Below are positions 23,853 to 33,089 of a stretch of 64,000 nt of DNA, in pieces. Source of the stretch: Brugia malayi (lineage: Eukaryota > Nematoda > Chromadorea > Rhabditida > Onchocercidae); assembly GCF_000002995.4 (NCBI RefSeq), contig NW_025062477.1:3041561-3105560 (forward strand), written 5' to 3'. Each line of letters starts with the position of its first letter. The first letter of the stretch is position 1. The position numbers and the translations under genes were made by a program. The notes under the pieces are model-generated. The model saw nothing but the letters and a program-made list of their open reading frames with translations. It searched no databases and was not told the DNA's origin.

Positions 23853-25675
23853 CTGAAAGAAAAATTGCTGGTTAGAAAAACTATGAAATCCACTTTCTGA
23901 ATGTTTTGTTTTCTGTACATTCGAATTTTTATTTCCTTTTCAATTTCAAATTTCTTAGATATTAATAGATATTAATAATTTCTCACCTGGAATGAAGAGG
24001 TGGTTGGCATCCTCTTCTCTCCCCACTAAGTCAAGTCTGCGGCGCTTGACCTGCCTTTCGTTGATCACGGCCGCACACGCTCTCGGGCACCAATCGAGAG
24101 CGTGAACTTCTGTCGCCGCTCTCTTTTGCGCGGCCGTGAATCCGGGTGGCAGCAGGAGGTAATGGCCACAACGAGCGCAAAAACCTGAAATATTCATAAT
24201 GAATTAGTCCGCCAACATTTAGATAAATCAAATATGCTAATGTTTTTAAAAACTAATTGCAAATTCTGCTTAGAAGTACTTACCATCCTGCTTATGCATT
24301 CTCGAAGCGTGAATACGCCACCCTTTCAATGTACCAAACTGCCTGCCGCAGATACCACACACTGAAAATAGAAGTGATTAGAAGATAGTAAGGAAGTATA
24401 AACTGTTTTTTAAAGCGTCGATATAGGTGGAAAATTTGTGACCGTTTTGAAACATCATAAAGAAGAACATTGTAACATTTCACTCATAAATATGATTTTG
24501 TCAGTAAAAGATTAAAGTATGATTATATTCCTTTAAAATATTACAAACATAAAATCATCTTCTAACGTTATTAAAATTATAAATTACCGATGTTCCTCTC
24601 TTCATTCGCTTGAACCACCGTGTATGGTTCTGCTTGCGGCACTAGCAACTCCCGTCGGAGCTGCTCCGGAAGATCCCCTAAATCAGCGGGGTGGAATTCT
24701 TCCGGTGTTGCCGCAACCGATCTATGCGTCGCCAGAACCGGAACATTAATCGTCCTCGTCCTTCTGAAATAGTTTCAAATTTGGTTTAAATTATTCAGCA
24801 GATAAAATTAACAAAAAGTTAGCAATTGTTCTAGTTATTACTTTGTTTACTACATGGTTACTACATTTATTTCAGATATCAAAGCTTACAGGACGAGTTC
24901 GCGAACCGATTCGACCGGTTCTGCAACGGCATTTGGTGCCACCGGTGCCTCAGTTTCTTCATCGCTTTCCGGCAGAGGAGCCCACTCTGCTTCCGTTGGC
25001 CAATTCTCGGCCTCATCAGTATCATTAGTTTCAGGCAGAGGGGCCCACTCTGCCTCTTCTTCGTAAAATGCCTGCTCCTGAGGCACCGGTTCTTCTCCAT
25101 CCTGCCCTTCGACCTCCGACCTCCTCTCCGTATCCTCCAAGCAGGTTAGGAGCAGGTCTTCAATCTGAAAAGACCACATTTTAAGAAAGTACTTTCTATA
25201 ACTCTTCATATAAATTAGAAGTATAACTCTTTCTATAATCCTTAATTGATGACAAAAAAGAAAAATGAATTTACCTGCTCCCTTTCGCGCATATATTCCT
25301 GTAATGCTTGGAGCATTACAGGTTCACGTTCCAAATATACCAGAACGTCGGAAATAGTCCGACGTTCTGGATTTTGGGCGACACGCGAGCCCGCTCTATA
25401 AAATTATCAAATTAATCAAATGCAAATTGATGATAAAACAACGCCAAATTATGCGTTCCAATTATATTAAAATTGATCACAATACTACTTATATCAATCA
25501 TCAAATACCTTGCAATTTTTCTTTAACGCAATTCTAATTTTAGAAAAAAAAATTGAAAAAATAATTTATAAAAACATTTCCTACTTAAGTAATATTTCCT
25601 ATTGAAGGGATATATGAAAATATCTACTTACTTCCTTTTGATGCATTCGATAAACGGCGCTATGATTCTCAGCAT
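23845..25675 (-). CDS. GC-rich C2H2-type zinc-finger protein, copy A
   Basis: Seven coding exons join in phase on the minus strand: 25675-25632, 25395-25275, 25164-24890, 24763-24588, 24361-24284, 24184-23987 and 23852-23845, giving 299 aa. The start MLRIIAPFIE is chosen because the frame upstream of it differs between the two copies. A possible noncoding first exon lies at about 26060-25911. Residues 56-146 are very acidic and hold EAEWAPLPE twice (92-100 and 113-121). A C2H2 finger follows (Cys207, Cys210, His223, His228), then paired Cys/His residues (Cys234, Cys237, His239, Cys264, Cys268) and a basic KRRRL stretch, so a nuclear or nucleic-acid-binding protein is likely. Exons are GC-rich while introns are AT-rich, unlike all neighbours. 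The finger recalls the N-terminal fingers of R2-type retrotransposon proteins, but no reverse transcriptase is present. Function is unknown. Confidence 0.85.
24065..24139. repeat. Nested perfect inverted repeats inside an exon, copy A
   Basis: The outer 10-bp arms tcacggccgc and gcggccgtga lie at 24065-24074 and 24130-24139. They enclose inner 10-bp arms cacgctctcg and cgagagcgtg at 24076-24085 and 24095-24104. All lie in the coding exon that holds the second Cys/His cluster. The same structure is present in copy B. Confidence 0.95.
24666..24705. repeat. Nested inverted repeat inside an exon, copy A
   Basis: The arms ccggaaga (24666-24673) and tcttccgg (24698-24705) are perfect. They enclose a cccc/gggg pair around the loop taaatcagc. 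Confidence 0.9.
25298..25370. repeat. Two adjacent perfect palindromes in an exon, copy A
   Basis: The first has 11-bp arms at 25298-25308 and 25312-25322 with a 3-base loop. The second has 13-bp arms ccagaacgtcgga at 25340-25352 and tccgacgttctgg at 25358-25370 around the loop aatag. Both are inside the second coding exon. See copy B for the paired substitution. Confidence 0.95.
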
Positions 25676-26610
25676 GTCGCACAAAAATTGTATTTTTCCT
25701 GAAATTAATTTCTCGATTATATTTTGGAAAATTTCGCACAATCTCATCTTTTTTAAGTCATCAAATACCCTACAATTTTTTTTTTAACCCAGTTCCAATT
25801 TAAGAAAAAAAAAAAGTTGAAAAAATCATTTATGAGAATCATTTAAAACATTTCCTACTGAAGTAATACTCTCTCGCGCTCGGAGAATATATGCAAATAT
25901 CTTATCTTACTTAATTTGCACGAAAACTCGGTGTATACCATTCAACCCATTTGCCCTTCACAGGGAATATCATTTGATCATATTCTCGATCTCTCTAACA
26001 CATCCCAATCTGATGTCAGTCGTCATACTACGCTGGTTGCCATCATCTTCACGTCCATGGTTCTTATGTATCCTTTTTTTATTTATTATTAAGTTATGGT
26101 TGTATTAAGATTCTTTTTGTTTCGATTACATGCCTGAATATCATTTGGTTATTCCAACGAATCGTTTTTTTTTTTTTTTTTTTTGAGGTATGTTGTTGAA
26201 TAAAAATGCATTGATTCAAGCTAATCAGCCATTTATTGTTTTTAATTGCTATTAACAGAATTAGCAATTTCTTATTGTTGTGATACCAATTCATTTGAAT
26301 CATTTTGCAGTAATTATGTATTACCACTTTTCATCGTTAGTTATTAATATATATTAATTCTGTTTGATTTCTGTTTTGATTAAAAATTCTGCTATAATTG
26401 TTTGAAATTGTTGAAGTTAATAAAATGTTAATAGTGACACAATTTCACCACTTATATAATTTTTGGACTACACATAGGACTATGTCTAGTTATTAGGCTT
26501 CTGTTATGCTTGCTAATATGCATTCTACTAGACATCTGTGATTTTAAAAGTTTTTTAACGTGACTTTATAAATTTTGACTGCTTACGTAGCTGTGAGATC
26601 GACAGGAGAC

Positions 26611-28389
26611 ACAAATATTTTCAAATACTCACATATAGCGTGGTATATCAGTACTATATTCCCTCAAAAATTTTTACATTAACGTATCACTTTTGTTCAG
26701 CTGAACATGTCAACAGAAAATATTTTCTAAGCTAATATCTTCAAAGAATGATTGCTGGTTTAGAAGATATTTCGAAAGATGAAAGTGTCTGGTTTCGGTA
26801 CACTGAAGAAGCTACGGTTTTTTGGTAGTTTTGATATGATGAGTACTTCTGCAAATTTTGGCTTAAATGTTTTTATTTCGCAGTTGAAGGAAATGTTATT
26901 TCAGGTAGCAAATTCAAGTTGCAAATTGCACCAAGCGGTCATAGCTTGCCACCAAAAGGTTATGACTCAGGTGTGAACTATTATCAGGCTCCATCAGGAC
27001 ACGGCAACGTTGTAGTCAATGAAAATAGTGAACGTTTACAACTTCTGAAACCATTCATTCAATCCTTGGGATGGGAAGGATCTTGAAAATATGTTAATAT
27101 TAATTAAAGTAAGTTGCACAGAAGATTAATCCAGTTTTCATTTTAGAATTTCATTATCTTCATGATTTAATTTTTGCTCTTGGTATTTTAAAATTCAGGT
27201 AAAAGGAAAGTGTACAACAGACCATATCAGTGCTGCTGGACCCTGGTTGAAATTCCGTGGTCATTTGGATAATATTTCAAATAATCTATTCTTAACTGCT
27301 GTCAATGCGGAAAATGATGAAATGAACAAGGTAATTATAGTTGTTGAGTACTGGTTCGAAAAGGTTTGATAATTAAATTTTTCTTCAAAGATTTTTGTAA
27401 ACCGACAACACTCAATTTCAGGACTTTATTTATTAGATTATGGGAAAGAATTTCTAATTATAAAGTTCGCAATCATTTGACGGGCAAGTATGATACGGCA
27501 TCTCAAACGACACGTCACTATAAGTCGGATGGAGTAGCTTGGATAGCAGTGGGTGACGAAAACTATGGTGAAGGCTCATCTCGTGAACATGCAGCTTTAG
27601 AACCTAGACATTTCGGTGGACGTGCAATTATTGTAAAAACCTTTCTCGGATTCACGGTAAGTATTTTACATTTCAGTTCGCTGTAAATTTAATCTGGAAA
27701 GAAAATATTTAACTTATTTGGCTTTTGCATTATCAAGAACCTTTTGCTTCACCACAAATAATAAGATTTTTGAAACCTTATCGACCGCTTTTAATATAGT
27801 CACATAATACTTTAAAACGTATAATGATTGTTTCAAACTCCATTCAAATTTTGTTGTCTTTTTACTTTAAATTAGCTGAAGTATTTTGATTTAGTGGATC
27901 TTACATAGGAGGCAATAAATTCCTTATTAATTGATGTTGAATATATCAGGTGTTTTCAGTTTCTGAAAAGCGTTTGCTGATCCAAATGATTACAGTAAAG
28001 TTAAGCCAGACGACAAGATATCAATTGTTGGTTTGAATGATTTTGCACCTGGCAAGGTTAGAACAACCTTTTCTTGTAAATTCTTTATTCAACACTATTA
28101 CTTTTGTGTTGTTTTATTTTAAGATATTAGTTCCTTATCAGGATGTGAAATTATACCTACATAACGTATGTGATTACGCATTAAAAAATTAGTTGACACT
28201 GTTGATGGTTCCATAAAAATTTCGAGTCTTGAAGATTTGGTTTTTTTTTAGCCATTAAAATGCATCTTGAAACACGTTGATGGTAAAAAGGAGGAGATCT
28301 GGCTGTCTCACAGTTTTAATGCGGCTCAAATCGAATGGTTTAAGGCTGGCTCAGCACTGAATCATATGAAAGCAATGAAGAAAAAGTGA
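26611..28389. other. Core segment unique to the left copy
   Basis: This sequence lies between the two shared blocks A and A' and has no counterpart in the right copy, which carries the lectin segment instead. Its right end coincides with the aconitase stop codon (TGA at 28387-28389). Its first 290 bases show no aconitase homology that I can read. Confidence 0.85.
26905..28389 (+). pseudogene. aco-2: Broken 3' fragment of mitochondrial-type aconitase
   Basis: Five stretches read as the C-terminal third of mitochondrial aconitase: 26905-27108 (APSGHSLPPKG, then SERLQLLKPF), 27199-27330 ([14 protein letters not shown]), 27465-27656 ([20 protein letters not shown]), 27960-28056 ([18 protein letters not shown]) and 28252-28389 ([23 protein letters not shown]). 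It cannot make a working enzyme. A one-base shift lies between QS and WDGKDLENM near 27065. The acceptor before VRN at 27465 is lost (aaa instead of an AG). The RIHETN..KKQG segment is missing, and an in-frame TGA precedes FADP. The N-terminal two thirds, with the Fe-S cysteines, are absent. Active-site residues that remain are unusually well preserved, so the decay looks recent. Intact aconitase converts citrate to isocitrate in the TCA cycle; an intact gene must exist elsewhere. Confidence 0.85.
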
Positions 28390-29564
28390 CTCATTTCATG
28401 TTTCTATGACAGGAAATAGAAATAAGATGAAGAGATTGGTGATTGCTCTGAATTTTAGCGAATGATTAAGTTATAACATTTGTCCGCATATTTAGTTCAC
28501 TTTTGTACTAATTTTACTCCCAAAAATTTCTATCTCATCTTCATATTTTAGTATTTCCAAAACAAATAATGATTGTCCAAAGTGATCTTAATGCGAACGT
28601 TTATATCAGCTAGTTTCCGATGATATTTCCTTATTTATTGCATTTATTGGAAGAAATTAATTTTGGAAATCGACTTGATAAATTAGAGGGAGAAGACTTA
28701 ATCGATATTACTTCTGAATTTTTCAGGATTGAGTGACTGGTATGTGTGTAAACATGAGATGTATCCCTTATTATATATTGTATATCTTAGTGATCCTCTG
28801 ATTTTGTTCGATTTCGAATTCTTGTGATAAAATGTTCAAGTCAGTATTTAGTAGGATTCTTTTGTGCATGTTGATTGCAGTCATTTTGGATAGTTGGACG
28901 GTCTTGATACTTCCCGTTTTTGTTTGTAATGATTGTACTGTTCATAATTCCTCATGTACTTTAATAATAATCTTATTGATTTCAAGTTTCTTTTGATGTT
29001 TTTGCATTTCAACATTTCAGGAGCATCAAATACTGGAAGAGAATTTTCGGAAACACAAATTCTTGTGGATAGTTAATAGGTTTGGAATTAATAGTTCTCT
29101 AAACAAATTACGATATTACTTCTGAATTGAAAATTAGAGGTTAGAGGGAAAGAAAACTGAATCAAACTGAGTACAATTATCGTTTCTCATCCTAAATAAT
29201 AACATACATATTAATTTATTTAAATGCATTTAAATGCGTGTTCGAAGTTATACTGAGGAGTTTTATTTATTATACAGTGATATACAGACAGCAAGCGAAT
29301 CACAACAAATGTATATTGCTCGTTAGGTGGATAGCATCCAATATATTTAATTAATGAATAGCTAGCTATGTTCAGGGATGGAATTTAAATTCATTTATGG
29401 ATTTTGATTTAAGAACAATCGAAGCATGGGTATAGCTAATAATATTTCCTTATTGTAGTCTGGGAGAACTCTTCAAAAATACTAAATTTTTCCAGCATTA
29501 TGAATAAAATTATATGTGAGATTCAAAATTTTTATTAATAGTAGAGTAGAGAGTGTGTTAAATT
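28390..29564. repeat. Segmental duplication, block A' (left copy)
   Basis: This is repeated at 49784-50959 in the same orientation with few differences. It begins directly after the aconitase stop codon, so in the left copy it would be the aconitase 3' flank. It contains a short hydrophobic reading frame and otherwise nothing recognisable. Confidence 0.95.
28832..28996 (+). other. Short hydrophobic reading frame, left copy
   Basis: The 54-codon frame MFKSVFSRILLCMLIAV... looks like a signal peptide or membrane segment followed by Cys residues. In the right copy (50226-50471) a one-base length change in a T run shifts the frame and extends it to 81 aa. The unstable end argues against a conserved protein. 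Confidence 0.2.
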
Positions 29565-30458
29565 ACTTCAGATTAAGAAAGATATTTTGTTGTTTTGGAA
29601 TAATATCACATTAAGAAATATTTGCCAATTCGTATTTCCTTACTTTTCATCGAGTTCAATCGAGTGGAAAAAAAAATGTATAATTAGGAACTAAGTAATT
29701 CATAACTTTAGCATAATTCTATTGATGTACCCTTATGCTAGCCATTTTCTGAGAAAAGTTTGATTCTGAGTTCATTGCACGAAAATGTAAACATAATTAA
29801 TCTATTACACGTTCAAAAACAAGACAGCAGGCCTGAACTGAACAAAATCAAAATTTCACATCAGAAAATCACCAGTGGCATAAATGACCAGTTGGGAAAA
29901 AAAAAAAAAAAAAAAAAAAAAACCGCGCATGACTAATATATATGAAATTTTATAAGAACTAATCTTGCCTTTAATTTTTGCAGCTTTTCTTAGCGAAAAG
30001 TATACGAGATCAAAAGAGAATGGGAAGGGATGATTAAAATGAATGAAGAAGATGAAAAGTGATAAAATATTTGAAAGAAAAGATCTCAGACCGAAAGATT
30101 TGCCTTTATTACAAGATAATGATGAAATAATTTCCTCATAAATTCCTGAAATATTTTCCTAAATGAATGTGAATAAAATTAAAGTTTTGTAGCTTCTTAT
30201 CCCAGTATGCATTATTATTCTGCTATAAATCTCATTTCTCTGACAAATTGACTAGAACTTTAAAAGTGGGAAATTTTTAATTCAATGTTCTTATTAAAAA
30301 TTTTCCTTGTAATTTTATTCGCTTCAATTTATTAGTTTTGTCATTTTTTTTTTAAAAAAACTGAACTGCAATAAGTGACAATTTGAATTTTCTGTCCTAT
30401 AGGAAAGAAATATTTTTTGCTTTTTCTTTTTAAAGTGTTATCAAATATCATTTTTTTA
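29565..30458. other. Unique spacer with long A run
   Basis: The sequence is AT-rich, including a homopolymer A run of about 27 near 29897-29923. No gene was found. Its right part is the 3' flank of the minus-strand coiled-coil gene. Confidence 0.5.
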
Positions 30459-32803
30459 TTAGAAAGGATGACTGTATTCAGCGATCGTTTCAAAGAACTT
30501 TCGACGTTCACTCACTGGAATAATCATTGAACGTCGTAATTCACTGGCTAAATAATTGGTTGTCATCTCACTTACTGGTATCGCTGGATTGCTATGGAAT
30601 CGAACATCTTAAATTTGATTACATAATTCATTTGTTAACAATAAGTGATTACAGAATAACTGTTACAATATATAAAGTCGTAACCGTTAAGTTGGACAGT
30701 AAACATAGCAATTCTCCATTAAAAATTTAAGTTATATATTAATTTTTATGAGTTTTCCTCATCTGAATTCTATATTCCATTTGAATTTTATACTACTAAT
30801 TTAGTTACTTACCATTACGTCTTGAAGTCATTTTTGATGTCACTTGACGATTTCTTCGAAATTTGACCCCTTGATCGGATGGAAGATGCCAAATCGATGA
30901 AACGACTGCTGTTGGTTGTGTTACTATGCTGTCGCTGTTGTTGAGTGATGGAAAACTGAGAGCTATCTGTTGTTGTTGTTGCTGTTGCTGCTGCTGAAGA
31001 GTTGGAAAGTGAGTTTGACGTGTTCGGTGTGTCACCGATTCCTCTCGTAATAACGGTACGTCGTCTACGCGTTCCTCTGCAACGAAAAAATATGAAAGTG
31101 ATACTGTCAAAAGAGGTATTCCAAACATTTTGACACAAAAATGATAGCACTAGTTGTAACTTTATAGCATATTGTTGATAAGCTAAAAGGAATGAATCAT
31201 TTGCTATAAAATTTTTACTAGTGCTATCCTTTCTGTCATCAAAATAATGAAAAAAGAAAGAAACTACTGAATTTTAACCAAAAAAAAACACAAAAATGTC
31301 ATTTTACAAATCAATGCTGAAATGAAGGCATGAAGCAATTAGGCAGGAAAAGAAGGCTGATAGAAGGAATTGACAACAGCTAATAAAGTTCAGGCAACAT
31401 GCTTTACTAATATAGAATTTAGAAATAACAAGCATGCATCACAGGATTGAAGAAGAATAATTATGTTACTGTCTATGATCACCATAACAAGGTAAATTTG
31501 AAAATTTCTTCAACGAAAAGAAAGATGATAGAAATTTTATTAGAAATATGGATATATTTTGAAAAATTTTACAATAAATTATTGGTGATCTTAAACTTAG
31601 TACTAGAAAAAATCAAATTGAGCCTAAAATGCCAAGCCAATTTCAAACATTTTTACACATACTAAAGCTTACCGATTTTGTCGTTTTGGCAGTTCTGCAA
31701 ACAACTTAAATTTTGAATAGAATTTTTTGAAGATTTTAGTAATTTTCAAAAAACAACAAAAAAAAAAGGAATAAGTTTGAAGTGATACATTGACATGTAT
31801 AAAATTACCAAGAAGCGAAGGATGATAATAATGCCAAAGGGCCCTTGCACTTGCAGCCAAAAAAGCCTTGAAAAGTGTGTAAGTAAATAAGTAAAAGTGA
31901 ATTGTAGCAACCCAGTGATGGACTTCTATCTCATTAACAGATTAAAAGATGACCCCTATGGTTCAAGCTGATTACGATAAAAGGTCATATCATAACTTAC
32001 ATTCGTCAAATATATCTAAGTTATCCTAAGCTTAATTTGATCACTGTTACATTCACATAAAACATTAGAAAAAATGAACCTACCATATTTAACAGGAAGT
32101 TCTTCACCGGTCAAATCAGCAGTTCGACGTTCCAGAAATGCCACCGTCTGCCTCAGCTCTTCAATTATTATGTCTTTTTGCCGTAATTCACGATGCAAGC
32201 GTCTATTTTGGGTTTCTACATCACTAAAAATAAAAATTTCACATTAAAATACATTAAAATTTACAAATTTGAAAATTTTTTTTTTCGTCAAAAAAACACA
32301 AAAATCCTCTAAAATATTTGATAAATCTAGTTTTAATTGCCATAAATAATAAGAAAATTTTGCTGAAAAAAATGAGACAAAACAAATAAGAGGAAAAAAA
32401 AAACAAAAGAAAGCTTTAAAATATTTAAAATACTTCAACGATGACTGATTTTCTTTGTCGGCCAGCAATAAAGACATCTTCTCATCAAGCTGAGAATTCT
32501 CCAGACATTTTGCCGAGTATAATGCCGACAACTGAGCTAATTCTGTACTCATTTGCTCCAACATTTTACTGTAACAAGAAAATAGGCAAAAAAAAAAGAG
32601 TCAGATATATTGGAATAAAATATTTAAATAATCTTAATGAAAAGTACTCTCACCTCTGCCTTGTAGACTGTACATCGATTCTTGGTTCGGCAGAGATATT
32701 TGTTTGAGAAGAGCTTATATTATTACCACTAATACTACGAACTTTTTCATTAATATTTTTTAATTCAGCATCATGCGCACGCTGTACTGCATCCAAAGCC
32801 ATC
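30459..32803 (-). CDS. 3' exons of a coiled-coil protein (MPRIP/outspread-like C-terminus)
   Basis: Five exons on the minus strand join in phase: 32803-32654, 32568-32440, 32223-32084, 31076-30813 and 30583-30459 (TAA). They encode a heptad-rich coiled coil: MALDAVQRAHDAEL, LSALYSAKCLENSQL, then RELRQKDIIIEELRQTVAFL. A low-complexity region with ten consecutive Gln follows, then a C-terminal IPVSERRKFFETIAEYSHPF. The LS..YS.KCLEN stretch recalls the C-terminal coiled coil of myosin phosphatase Rho-interacting protein/outspread, which links RhoA and myosin phosphatase to actin. This is from memory and moderate at best. The 264-nt Gln exon is open in two frames, and the phase of its neighbours selects the Gln frame. 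The 5' part (PH domains would be expected) is not seen; the satellite array starts 0.3 kb upstream. The gene is either truncated or continues beyond a very large intron. Confidence 0.7.
31077..32083 (-). other. 1-kb intron of the coiled-coil gene
   Basis: Skipping this interval joins KYE|ERVDD in phase. A small open stretch near 31810-31870 (minus) with a weak acceptor was considered as an extra exon and not accepted. Confidence 0.55.
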
Positions 32804-33089
32804 CTGCAATTTAATAAAGAAGATAATTTCAATATTAATTTAATATGAGAACAACGAAGCAAGAATCATATTAGAAATCAACAAGAAGAAAGACGAAAGA
32901 GAGAGAATTGTAGAATAAACCTTAAAATTTAAAAAGTCAGATTAACCTTGTTCAAATGCATTAATACTAGTATTTCAAATGCATTAATACTAGTAAAATA
33001 GATATTCCATTTTATGAAAAAATACACATACGCTTTTGTTTACTGATGTAAGAGGGTCTGTTGCTCTCAGAATTGCTAACCATGTCGGA

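Larger units (their letters stand above)
16907..26610. repeat. Segmental duplication, block A (left copy)
   Basis: This stretch is repeated in the same orientation at 36867-46658 with low divergence. Point differences are scattered, and the larger indels include repeat-number changes in the GCATGC field, about 40 bp in an intron near 24420, and TTG number at 18740. Similarity starts at caaacattgc and stops abruptly after gacaggagac. It contains a hairpin at 17675, a possible exon remnant at 18115, a GCATGC repeat field, a T-rich tract and a complete zinc-finger gene. Confidence 0.95.

Noticed and set aside
24843..25066. Plus-strand reading frames opposite the acidic exon
   Set aside because: They are antisense shadows of the zinc-finger gene's 24890-25164 exon, which has splice sites and phase support.
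25911..26060. Short frame MIFPVKGKWVEWYT in the presumed first exon of zinc-finger copy A
   Set aside because: It ends in a stop right at the donor, so it is at most an upstream frame in the 5' UTR.
30815..31076. Alternative frame of the Gln-rich exon, Ser/Thr/Asn-rich and ending in a stop
   Set aside because: The phases of both neighbouring exons select the poly-Gln frame, which continues to a good donor and a protein-like last exon.
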